This document shows positions 23,667 to 29,782 of a stretch of 29,782 nucleotides of DNA, one piece after another (within the stretch, counting starts at the first letter, position 1; each line of letters begins with the position of its first letter). The translations under genes were made by a program, and so were the position numbers. The stretch covers positions 1 through 29,782 of the forward strand of contig CAYXKT010000017.1 of the NCBI GenBank assembly GCA_964465735.1, read 5' to 3'. This stretch comes from Erginobacter sp964465735 (lineage in GTDB: Bacteria; Auribacterota; Erginobacteria; Erginobacterales; Erginobacteraceae). The notes under the pieces were generated by a model, which was not told the origin of the DNA, did no database searches, and saw only the letters and a list, made by a program, of their open reading frames with translations.

Positions 23667-23987
23667 TTACCGAGAGACCTCCGAGGCCAGCCAATCGAGA
23701 TAATCCGGACTCCCCTCGGTCAGGGGCAGAGCGATGATCTCCGGAACCTGGTAGCTGTGAAGAGATTTGACCGTGGCGGTCAGCGGCTCGAAGAGAGCCC
23801 GGGTGGTCTTGGCGATCAGCAAAAACTCCTCCGCCCGCTTGATCTTCCCCTCCCACCAATAAAAGGATTCGCCCCGGGGATAGATCCCGACGCAGGCCGC
23901 CTGCCGCCACTCCAGCAGCGCGGCCGCAATCCGGCGGGCTTCTTCCCGATCGGGACTGGTAATCATCACCACAATAAATTCACTCAC
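23667..23987 (-). CDS. cutA: Divalent-ion tolerance protein CutA
   Basis: A 106-residue protein of the CutA1 family, trimeric ferredoxin-like proteins linked to copper tolerance, though their real role is debated. Family segments: FIVVMITSPDREEARRIAAA at the start, AACVGIYPRGESFYWWEGKI, EEFLLIAKTT, and LHSYQVPEIIALPLTEGSPDYLDWL at the end. The GTG at 23987 is chosen because GAGGGG lies 5 bases before it and it gives the usual family length. A GTG five codons upstream (24002) is an alternative. It lies downstream of a palindromic repeat that separates it from the COG3044 ATPase gene. Confidence 0.93.
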   Translation of the reverse strand: MSEFIVVMITSPDREEARRIAAALLEWRQAACVGIYPRGESFYWWEGKIKRAEEFLLIAKTTRALFEPLTATVKSLHSYQVPEIIALPLTEGSPDYLDWLASEVSR

Positions 23988-24010
23988 ATCATCCCCTCGC
24001 ACTTAAATTT

Positions 24011-24160
24011 GAACCGCAAAGAACGCAAAGAGCGCAAAGAGTTATCAGTATTATATTCGACGCAGATTAAGATTCGACGTTCTCAGGAGTCATAATCCGA
24101 TGGAGATATCAATATAAAATATATAAAATTTCTCTGCGTCCTCTGGGTTCTCTGCGGTTC
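24011..24160. repeat. AACCGCAAAGAACGCAAAG-type palindromic repeat
   Basis: The left arm 24011-24041 (GAACCGCAAAGAACGCAAAG then AGCGCAAAGAG) is the imperfect reverse complement of the right arm 24131-24160 (TCTCTGCGTCCTCTGGGTTC then TCTGCGGTTC). About 90 bp of AT-rich loop lie between. From memory, this type of palindrome is scattered through many environmental bacterial genomes. It fills the gap between the ATPase stop (24166) and cutA and could act as an attenuator or 3' end structure. Only one copy is in this window. Confidence 0.7.
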
Positions 24161-24165
24161 ATTTT

Positions 24166-25878
24166 CTAACCGCAGCGCAGGCTCCGCAACCGGTTGAGCG
24201 CCGCGGCGATCTCAAAGCGACGGGGGCGGGCCAGATTGCCCTTCCGATAACCACTGACCGCATCCAGCCCCTCCCGGTTAAGATCTCCCTCGATCAGGTC
24301 TAAAATCGCCCCCAGGGTTCTCTTCCCGTCAATGTAATTGGTGCGGGCAAAGTGGAGGATATCGCCGATCGCTCGGGTCTGGCTGATGTCCGCCAGCTGC
24401 TCGACCGCCGAAAGCTCGATCCACTCCTCGCCAAAGCCGATCAGGGAGAGACTCTTGGCGGCGATCTTTACCTTCTTCCGCGGCCCCCGGCGGGGGTCGA
24501 TACTCTCAGGGAGCAGCCGACGGTCCCGGACGGTCCCGAAATTTTCCCCGCCCTCGAAATTCCGCCGGTGGGAAAAGCTCTCCGCCACCCGCCTCGCTTC
24601 CGCGGTCTTATCCCTGGGAACGTACTCATCCATCATTATCACGGTATCGGCAACGTCAAAATAGTCTCCGCTCCCCCCCATTACCAGGATAGTGGAGACC
24701 CCGAGGTCGCGGTGAAGCTGGCGGACCTTGTCGATAAAGGGGGTGATCGGCTCCTTCTTTTTGTCCACCAGCGCCTGCATCCGACCGTCCCGGATCATAA
24801 AATTGGTAGCCGAGGTATCTTCGTCGATCAGCAAAAACCGGGCACCGGCTTCCAGGGCCTCCATTATATTGGCCGCCTGGGAAGTGGAACCGCTGGCGTT
24901 GCCGGAGGAGAAAGCGCTGGTGTCAATACCCCGGGGGAGGTCGCGGATAAAGGGGCTGATATCGACGGAGACAATTGACCGACCGTCCTCGGCCCGGATC
25001 TTCACCCCGGAAGCATCGGTCACCACCAGCTCCCGGCCATCGCCGGGGATATGATTATAGACACCCTTCTGCACCGCGTCGAGCAGAGTCGATTTCCCGT
25101 GGTAACCACCGCCCACGATCAGGGTCACCCCGGCCGGGATCCCCATCCCCCGCACCTTGCCCCGACGGGGACAGCCGAACTCAACTTCCAGCTCGGGGGG
25201 GGACTGGAAAGCCACCGCATCGCCTTCTCCCAGCGGCCGGTCATCCACCCCCGAACGCCGGGGGAGGATCGCTCCGTTGCCGACAAAGGCAACCAGACCC
25301 CGGCCCGGTAGCGAACGGCGAATGAAGTCGGCATCCTCGGCGGTATCGACGAACCTCTCCAGCACCTCCCGATCGAGGGCGGAGGCGATCAGGGTCCTCC
25401 TGACCAGTTCCGGGATTTCCCGGAAGAAGATCTCCTCCGCCGGCCGGCCCAAGATCCGCCTCCCCCGGGCCGGAAGCCCGACCACGAACCGGGCCTCAAC
25501 CCAGTCGGGATCAACCGAGATCGCCGTCCGCTCCAGGATCTCCTGGGAGGGGCGATCAATGGCCAGCAAACCGCTGTGCCCGGTCCCCCGCCGGCCCTTG
25601 ACCACCTGGCCGGCCTCGAGGAAGAAGTGTCGGGTCAGGCAGTCCTCCAGGGCAGACTGACGGACCGGGGTCTTAAAGAGCCCGGAGGGGAAACCGGCCG
25701 CCGCCTGCGGGACCCGGAGAGCCACCTGGCTGGGGGGGGCGAAGGGGTCGGGCTGGACGTAGTCGATAACCAGGGTGTACTCACTGAAGTCATAGCTCCC
25801 CTTGAGATCCCGGTAGAATCCGTAGGGCTGACCGTCAATCCGGCGGAGAATCTCCCGCAGTTGTTGCCCGCCCTTCAT
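24166..25878 (-). CDS. Predicted ATPase of the ABC class (COG3044 / MRB1590-like)
   Basis: A 570-residue soluble protein of the family annotated as predicted ABC-class ATPase; a trypanosome relative, MRB1590, binds RNA in the editing machinery. The N-terminal domain (about 1-165) begins LREILRRIDGQPYGFYRDLK. The ATPase core has Walker A GGGYHGKST (256-264), DTSAFSSGNASGSTSQ around the ABC-like signature (about 319-334), Walker B FLLIDEDTSATNF (348-360), and VMGGSGDYFDVADTVIMMDEY (about 399-419). The C-terminal domain (about 480-570) contains ISQTRAIGDILHFA. There are no membrane segments, so it is not a transporter. Length and motifs are complete. The bacterial role is unknown. FmdB-like zinc ribbon lies 49 bp upstream on the same strand. 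Confidence 0.92.
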   Translation of the reverse strand: MKGGQQLREILRRIDGQPYGFYRDLKGSYDFSEYTLVIDYVQPDPFAPPSQVALRVPQAAAGFPSGLFKTPVRQSALEDCLTRHFFLEAGQVVKGRRGTGHSGLLAIDRPSQEILERTAISVDPDWVEARFVVGLPARGRRILGRPAEEIFFREIPELVRRTLIASALDREVLERFVDTAEDADFIRRSLPGRGLVAFVGNGAILPRRSGVDDRPLGEGDAVAFQSPPELEVEFGCPRRGKVRGMGIPAGVTLIVGGGYHGKSTLLDAVQKGVYNHIPGDGRELVVTDASGVKIRAEDGRSIVSVDISPFIRDLPRGIDTSAFSSGNASGSTSQAANIMEALEAGARFLLIDEDTSATNFMIRDGRMQALVDKKKEPITPFIDKVRQLHRDLGVSTILVMGGSGDYFDVADTVIMMDEYVPRDKTAEARRVAESFSHRRNFEGGENFGTVRDRRLLPESIDPRRGPRKKVKIAAKSLSLIGFGEEWIELSAVEQLADISQTRAIGDILHFARTNYIDGKRTLGAILDLIEGDLNREGLDAVSGYRKGNLARPRRFEIAAALNRLRSLRCG

Positions 25879-25927
25879 CGGATATATCTTCCGGTGTGAT
25901 GCCGAGCCGAAATCAAATAATTGCAGT

Positions 25928-26221
25928 TCACTTTTGGGCCACCGCGGCTTTCTTCCCCGCCGGTTTCTTCTCCGCCGGAGCTTTCTCGACTGGCGGCTTG
26001 GCTATTTCCTTCGCTCTCTTCTCCCCCTCCCGGTAACTCTCCGACCGGTAATCGGTCTCGTAGAAACCCGTCCCCTTGAAAAGCACCCCGGCCCCGGTCC
26101 CAATCAACCGTTTTATCCTCCCTCCGCAACGGGGGCATCGGGTGAGCTTGCGGGCCGTGATACTCTGGAACTTCTCAAAGTGATGGTCACACTCTTCACA
26201 GTGATAATCGTAGGTAGGCAT
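25928..26221 (-). CDS. FmdB-type zinc-ribbon regulatory protein
   Basis: A 97-residue protein with the FmdB/CxxC_CxxC_SSSS-type zinc ribbon: MPTYDYHCEECDHHFEKFQS, with Cys8, Cys11, Cys29 and Cys32 as the metal ligands (CEEC and CPRC). GVLFKGTGFYETDYR follows, as is common in the family. The C-terminal third is Lys/Ala/Pro/Glu-rich and probably disordered (KPPVEKAPAEKKPAGKKAA). FmdB was named as a regulator of formamidase; its function in general is unclear. AAGGA precedes the ATG and a good promoter lies 43 bp upstream. It leads the transcript that runs on into the ABC-class ATPase gene. Confidence 0.9.
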   Translation of the reverse strand: MPTYDYHCEECDHHFEKFQSITARKLTRCPRCGGRIKRLIGTGAGVLFKGTGFYETDYRSESYREGEKRAKEIAKPPVEKAPAEKKPAGKKAAVAQK

Positions 26222-26263
26222 CTCGATAATTCCTTATCCGGTTATGATCTTGAACTGAGAGAA

Positions 26264-26291
26264 ATATTAGGCGAATATTTCCCCTTGTCAA
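26264..26291 (-). promoter_or_regulatory. Promoter of the FmdB-type gene
   Basis: On the minus strand, a perfect -35 TTGACA (26286-26291), a 16-bp spacer and TAATAT (26264-26269). Transcription would start near 26257, about 36 bases before the ATG at 26221. It lies in the 101-bp divergent gap shared with the prenyl synthase gene. Confidence 0.5.
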
Positions 26292-26322
26292 GAGCCTTGC
26301 CGGGAAGTTAGAGTATTTCGGA

Positions 26323-27213
26323 ATGAAGACGAAGCAGTTTCAAACTTACTTATCGGATAAACAAGGAGTGGTCGAGCTGGCCCTGGCCGATCTCCTCAAC
26401 CAGCGGGAAAATACCCCCTCGCGTTTGAAGGAAGCGATGGAATACTCCCTGCTCGGCGGGGGAAAACGGATCCGCCCCATCCTCTGTCTCAGCGCCTGCC
26501 GGACCGCCGGCGGCCTTGAGGCCCCGGCCCTGACCGCGGCCTGCGCGTTGGAGATGATCCACTGCTATTCCCTGATTCACGACGACCTCCCGGCGATGGA
26601 TGATGACGAACTGCGCCGGGGCCGCCCCACTCTCCACCGGGTCTTCAATGAGGGGACCTCCATCCTGGCCGGTGACGCCTTGCTGACCCTGGCCTTCGAG
26701 ATCATCGCTCGTGACCGCTCTCTCTCCGCCGATCAGGCTCGGGATATCTCCCAAGAACTGGCCGCCGCCGCCGGCGACCGGGGGATGGTCGGAGGGCAAC
26801 AGGCCGACCTCGACGCGGAAGGCCGCCGGATCTCCCGGGAGGAACTGACCCGGATTCACGCCCGGAAGACCGGTGCCCTGATCATCGCTTCGGTGGTCAT
26901 CGGGGCGATTGCCGGATCCGGAACAAAAGAGCTGGTCGGGATAATGCGCGCCTACGGGGGGGAGATCGGGCTCGCCTTCCAGATCAAGGATGACCTCCTT
27001 GACATCGAGGGGGAAGAGAAACACCTGGGCAAGACCATCGGACAGGACCGCCGGTCCGGCAAGGCAACCTATCCCTTACTCTGGGGGATCGATCAAAGCC
27101 GGGAGGAACTCAATCAGGCGGTCGGACGGGCGGAAGCACTTCTGGAACCGCTGGGGGAAACCGCCGGACCGCTCCGCCAGATCGCCCGCTTTATCGCCCG
27201 GCGGGAGAACTGA
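26323..27213 (+). CDS. ispA: Short-chain polyprenyl diphosphate synthase (farnesyl/geranyl type)
   Basis: A 296-residue trans-prenyltransferase that condenses isopentenyl diphosphate with allylic diphosphates to make C10-C20 isoprenoid precursors. The first Asp-rich motif is DDLPAMDDD (87-95) and the second is KDDLLDIEG (near 220). The substrate-binding GGKRIRP (46-52) is intact, as is GQQADLDAEG. The residues before the first motif (CYSLIH) and the two-residue insert in it are typical of bacterial FPP synthases (type II). No obvious Shine-Dalgarno precedes the ATG. The 3' end overlaps the end of the convergent hypB by 23 bp. Exact chain length cannot be fixed from sequence. Confidence 0.95.
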   Translation: MKTKQFQTYLSDKQGVVELALADLLNQRENTPSRLKEAMEYSLLGGGKRIRPILCLSACRTAGGLEAPALTAACALEMIHCYSLIHDDLPAMDDDELRRGRPTLHRVFNEGTSILAGDALLTLAFEIIARDRSLSADQARDISQELAAAAGDRGMVGGQQADLDAEGRRISREELTRIHARKTGALIIASVVIGAIAGSGTKELVGIMRAYGGEIGLAFQIKDDLLDIEGEEKHLGKTIGQDRRSGKATYPLLWGIDQSREELNQAVGRAEALLEPLGETAGPLRQIARFIARREN

Positions 27214-27850
27214 CCCTCTCCCGCAACCAGTCCCCCCACCTCTTTACCCCCTCGCCGGTCCGACAGGAGATCTCGATCACCTTGATTGCCGGGTTGATCT
27301 CCCGCAACCCGGAGTAGAAAGCCCCCCGGTCGAAGTCGCTGTGGGGGATAAGGTCGATCTTGTTCAAGACCACCACCTCCGCCTCCCGGAAGAGCAGCGG
27401 GTACTTGGTCGGCTTGTCGTCCCCCTCGGCCACCGAGACCAGCCCGATCTTGGCCATTTCACCAAGGTCAAAGCTGACCGGACAGACCAGGTTACCGACA
27501 TTCTCGATGATCAGGATATCGAGCGCCGCCAGATCGATCTTGGGCAGAACCTTCTTGATCATCAACGGGCTTAAGTGGCAGCCCCGGCCGGTATTGATCT
27601 GGAGCGCCGCCAACCCCAGGCGACGGAGACGGACGGTATCCTTATCCGAGGCCAGATCGCCCTCGATCACCCCGATCGTCAGCTCCTCTCCCAGTTCCCG
27701 GTAAGCGGCCTCGATCAGGGAGGTCTTCCCCGACCCCGGCGAACCGATCAGGTTAAAGGCCACCACCCCGTGAGCTGAAAATTCCCGACGGTTCTCCTCC
27801 CCGATCCGGTCCTCTTCCTTCAGGATGTCTTCCTTGATCGCGATCTTCAA
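27191..27850 (-). CDS. hypB: Hydrogenase nickel incorporation GTPase HypB
   Basis: A 219-residue SIMIBI-class GTPase that, with HypA, loads nickel into [NiFe] hydrogenase (or urease). Walker A is GSPGSGKTSLIEAA (36-49). The metal-binding dimer motif NTGRGCHLSPLM (Cys and His), IENVGNLVCPVSFDLGE and NKIDLIPH (guanine specificity) are present. There is no N-terminal His-rich or Cys-rich nickel-storage stretch, so this is the minimal form. The start is TTG, supported by AAGGAG 7 bases before it and by the conserved start MKIAIKEDILKEE. It follows hypA by 19 bases. No hydrogenase structural genes are in the window. The 3' 23 bp overlap the convergent prenyl synthase gene. Confidence 0.96.
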   Translation of the reverse strand: MKIAIKEDILKEEDRIGEENRREFSAHGVVAFNLIGSPGSGKTSLIEAAYRELGEELTIGVIEGDLASDKDTVRLRRLGLAALQINTGRGCHLSPLMIKKVLPKIDLAALDILIIENVGNLVCPVSFDLGEMAKIGLVSVAEGDDKPTKYPLLFREAEVVVLNKIDLIPHSDFDRGAFYSGLREINPAIKVIEISCRTGEGVKRWGDWLRERVSSPAGR

Positions 27851-27869
27851 GACTCACTCCTTGGTATGC

Positions 27870-27890
27870 TCACCGCTGACCGCTTACTGT
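27870..27890. repeat. Degenerate heptamer triplet, locus 3
   Basis: TCACCGC-TGACCGC-TTACTGT, the same 7-base period as at 11230 and 20080. On the minus strand the first unit provides the TGA stop of hypA. Confidence 0.45.
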
Positions 27891-28232
27891 CCCCTCCCCC
27901 TCCAGAGAATCAAGGAACAGCTCGTCGCCGGCGAGAATCTCCAGCTCAATGGAACCGCAGCGGCCGCAGGTAAAGGCCAGGTCATCGCCGGCGGCGGCCG
28001 ATCCACAGTCGCGGCACCTGACAGCCAGGGGAACTTCCTCGATCATCAGCTCCGCCCCGGCAAATTCCGTCTCTCCGATCAGATGGGAGAAAGCGGTTTT
28101 CAGAGTCTCCGGGATCACCTGCCGCAACACCCCCACTTTAACATAGACCTCCGAGACCTCGGCCAGCCTTTCCTTCCGGGCCGCCGCCCCGACCAACCGA
28201 ACCAGATTATCCGCAATCGTCCACTCGTGCAT
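27870..28232 (-). CDS. hypA: Hydrogenase/urease nickel incorporation protein HypA
   Basis: A 120-residue nickel chaperone, partner of HypB. The ATG at 28232 is chosen because HypA proteins start MHE, with the amino terminus and His2 binding nickel (MHEWTIADNL); an in-frame start 120 bases upstream would destroy that site. The zinc site is Cys73, Cys76, Cys89 and Cys92 (CRDC and CGRC). The C-terminal ...EGEGTVSGQR is unusual for HypA: the last residues and the TGA are read from a degenerate heptamer repeat (27870-27890). hypB follows after 19 bases. Confidence 0.95.
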   Translation of the reverse strand: MHEWTIADNLVRLVGAAARKERLAEVSEVYVKVGVLRQVIPETLKTAFSHLIGETEFAGAELMIEEVPLAVRCRDCGSAAAGDDLAFTCGRCGSIELEILAGDELFLDSLEGEGTVSGQR

Positions 28233-28478
28233 ACCCGTTATCTCTCTTATTGCGCACTTTCGGTATGACTTGAATTGTCCAATCAGGGGTTGGACTTGGA
28301 ACTCATTTCGGTCATTTGAGGTCTGACCTGCCTGAGCGCTTGCTTTCAACAATTTAGATTTACAACCCTCGCTTTAAATAGGCTTTGAGGGCCATTTTGT
28401 GGGGGCAAACCAGCGCTTTAAGACTGATATCCTGATCCGGCTTGACATCTTCTCGGTCTCGATCAGCAGCCGCAATGG
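28233..28478. other. 246-bp non-coding gap between RNase Z and hypA
   Basis: The gap has lower GC than the genes around it. It must hold the hypAB promoter or leader on the minus strand, but no convincing -35/-10 pair stands out. A small imperfect stem, CCCTC...GAGGG, lies near 28368-28391. No gene is credible here. Confidence 0.5.
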
Positions 28479-29393
28479 TCACTCTTCCCGGTGTTCGACC
28501 TCGTAAACATCAAGGTCGCGGGCCACCCGGGTGTTGGGGAATTCTTCCCGCGCCTCCTGGAGCATCTCCTTAATCGAAAGGTAGCGAGGGCTGATATGGA
28601 CCAGGACCAGCTGCCGGACCCCGGCCTTCCGGGCCAGCCGAGCGGCTTCCCGTCCGGTGGAGTGACCCTTCAATCCGCTCTCGGAAGCCATATCGTCGGC
28701 AAACATCCCGTCGTGGATCAGAAGGTCAGCGCCCCGGACAAACTCCTCCGCCCCGGCAAAGGGCCGGGTATCGACCATATAGACTACCGTCCGCCCCGGC
28801 CGGGGCGGGCCCAAAACTTCTTCCGGCTTCACCACCTTCCCCCCTTCCAATGTAACTTCCTCCCCCGACTGGAGCCGCTTGTAGAGCGGACCGGCCGGAA
28901 CCCCCAACCGCCGGGCGGCTTCCAGGTCGAACCGGCCGGGCCGGGGGTATTCCCGCAATCTGTAGGCCAGGGTGAAGACCCGGTGATCAACCTCCAGGGC
29001 GTCGATCCGGTACTCCTCTTCCTCGATCACCACCCCCGCTCCGATCTCTTGTACCTCCAGCGGATACGCGACACCGAACTTCAGGTATTTCCGGGAGAGA
29101 TCAACATAACCGCGGATCCCCGGCGGGCCGTAGATGGTCAGGGGCGCTGATCTCTCCCCCATACTCATCGTCATCAGAAGGCCGGCCAGTCCGATCACGT
29201 GGTCGCCGTGGAGATGAGAGATAAAGATCGCCCGCATCCGAGCCCAGCCCAGATGGGATTTCGCCAACTGAAGCTGACTCCCCTCTCCGCAGTCAAAGAT
29301 GAACATCTCCCCTTCCCGCAACAGCGCCGTCGAAGGCAGCATCCGTCGCGAAGTCGGAAACGCCCCCCCCGAGCCTAAGATCACTACTCTCAT
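28479..29393 (-). CDS. rnz: Ribonuclease Z (tRNA 3' endonuclease)
   Basis: A 304-residue metallo-beta-lactamase-fold enzyme that trims the 3' end of tRNA precursors. The zinc-binding SHLHGDH (59-65) is present. Further His/Asp ligands lie in LEVDHRVFTLAYRL, YMVDTRPF, DLLIHDGMF and GHSTGREAARLA. GVPAGPLYKRLQSGEEV matches the substrate-handling segment of the family. ATG at 29393 is chosen because MRVVILGSGGAFPT is the family start; 20 further residues could be read upstream but lack any conservation signal. The enzyme fits the CCA-less tRNA-Leu gene at 2349. A MITE-like element lies 208 bp upstream of the start. Confidence 0.96.
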   Translation of the reverse strand: MRVVILGSGGAFPTSRRMLPSTALLREGEMFIFDCGEGSQLQLAKSHLGWARMRAIFISHLHGDHVIGLAGLLMTMSMGERSAPLTIYGPPGIRGYVDLSRKYLKFGVAYPLEVQEIGAGVVIEEEEYRIDALEVDHRVFTLAYRLREYPRPGRFDLEAARRLGVPAGPLYKRLQSGEEVTLEGGKVVKPEEVLGPPRPGRTVVYMVDTRPFAGAEEFVRGADLLIHDGMFADDMASESGLKGHSTGREAARLARKAGVRQLVLVHISPRYLSIKEMLQEAREEFPNTRVARDLDVYEVEHREE

Positions 29394-29782
29394 TATAATA
29401 TTTTCGCCTCTCCCTTTGATTTTTCCGTCCAAGACCCCATACATTTTGGGCAATTCACCGGTTTTGTCAACTGATCCTTGACCACGACCAGGTCCGGAAA
29501 ACCTCGCGGGTTCGGGGTTCGACTAAATAGAATCTGGATAAAAGCCCCAAAAACCAGGTTGTCGCGTTTCATCTTCAATGAGACTGGCGTTTCAGCTTAA
29601 ACCTAAATTGAGCGATTCTATGCGGCGAACTGCACCAATCTTTTGCGTCCGAACGGATATTGAAAATCCTCGCCATATCTCCTGGATATGGCTGCGGTTT
29701 TCGCAACCCGTCGGCCAGCAAAATCTCAGCACATTTCATCCGCAATAATCGCTCAACTTAGGTTAAACTCAAGGACAATCTC
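29394..29782. other. 389-bp gene-free end of the window
   Basis: Holds the RNase Z leader (29394-29596) and copy C of the MITE-like element. On the minus strand a TTGACA at 29465-29470 has no acceptable -10 partner. A 61-codon reading frame at 29393-29578 has no supporting signal. Nothing else is recognisable. Confidence 0.6.
29597..29767 (-). mobile_element. MITE-like 161-bp palindromic element, copy C, with 5-bp target duplications
   Basis: The element proper is 29602-29762, in the opposite orientation to copies A and B. It differs from copy B at two of 161 bases, both in the left half (TGTGCTGAG for TGTGCTAAG; TTTTGCTGG for TTTTGCCGG). The centre CCATATC-TCCTG-GATATGG is at 29673-29691. 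A perfect TTAAA duplication flanks it (29597-29601 and 29763-29767), different from that of copy B, so this is an independent insertion. It is 208 bp upstream of the RNase Z start. Confidence 0.93.

Noticed and set aside
24166..25878. ABC transporter ATP-binding subunit
   Set aside because: The Walker A (GGGYHGKST) and signature differ from transporters, the protein is 570 residues with its own N- and C-terminal domains, and no permease is nearby.
28233..28352. 40-residue N-terminal extension of HypA
   Set aside because: HypA must start MHE with a free amino end for nickel binding; the extension has no conserved features.
29465..29470. Minus-strand TTGACA as the RNase Z promoter
   Set aside because: No -10 like hexamer occurs 15-19 bases downstream.
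29393..29578. 61-residue frame upstream of RNase Z containing CPKC
   Set aside because: A single CxxC is not enough for a zinc ribbon. No ribosome site, and it overlaps the RNase Z leader and start region in another phase.

Overview
The window is a GC-rich (about 60% by eye), densely coded piece of an uncultured-looking, double-membraned bacterium. The evidence for a bacterium is UvrB/UvrC, Lgt, D-aminoacyl-tRNA deacylase, RNase Z and a class II tRNA-Leu. The evidence for two membranes is the PpiC-type periplasmic folding proteins (one a lipoprotein), lipobox signal peptides and secreted WxxGxW and HEAT proteins. Nothing pins down the phylum. The mix of giant HEAT proteins, HypAB, a COG3044-type ATPase and a CCA-less tRNA gene would fit one of the deep candidate phyla, such as Omnitrophota/PVC-like lineages, but that is a guess. 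I see no phage, plasmid, CRISPR or transposase gene.

Layout: 1-2.1 kb, part of a 161-bp repeat, then two translationally coupled PpiC prolyl isomerases. 2.3-6.5 kb, tRNA-Leu(CAG) and the nucleotide-excision-repair genes uvrC and uvrB, which are separated by a palindromic repeat. 6.6-8.3 kb, a secreted WxxGxW repeat protein and a pair of small coiled-coil proteins with C-terminal membrane anchors. 8.5-11.1 kb, a TrmA/RlmD-type RNA methyltransferase without a TRAM domain, a 3-methyladenine DNA glycosylase and a HAD phosphatase. 11.2-16.0 kb, one 1581-residue protein made almost wholly of about 49 HEAT-type repeats. 16.2-20.1 kb, lgt coupled to a PlsC-like acyltransferase, a small membrane protein, a lipoprotein and a second, exported HEAT protein. 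20.1-29.4 kb, mostly solitary housekeeping genes: surE, a GT2 glycosyltransferase overlapping dtd, a PflX-like radical SAM protein, cutA, a COG3044 ATPase, a FmdB-type zinc ribbon, a short-chain prenyl diphosphate synthase, hypA-hypB and RNase Z.

How the genes fit together: several sets act on one process. uvrB, uvrC and the alkyl-base glycosylase repair DNA. Lgt makes the lipid anchor that the lipoproteins encoded here need. HypA and HypB deliver nickel to a [NiFe] hydrogenase or urease encoded elsewhere. RNase Z matches a tRNA gene with no encoded CCA. Most genes form runs of one to three on the minus strand, with several convergent 3' overlaps of 4-23 bp, so the genome is compact.

The most unusual structure is non-coding. 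A 161-bp element that is an imperfect palindrome along its whole length occurs three times (1-51 partial, 20110-20270, 29602-29762). The two full copies differ at only two bases, and each is flanked by a perfect but different 5-bp direct repeat (TCATA; TTAAA). This is the mark of a recently mobile MITE-like element moved in trans. Three further intergenic repeat types occur: a 120-bp palindrome (two copies), an AACCGCAAAGAACGCAAAG-type palindrome (one copy) and a degenerate heptamer triplet (three copies), two of which supply the stop codon of the adjoining gene.
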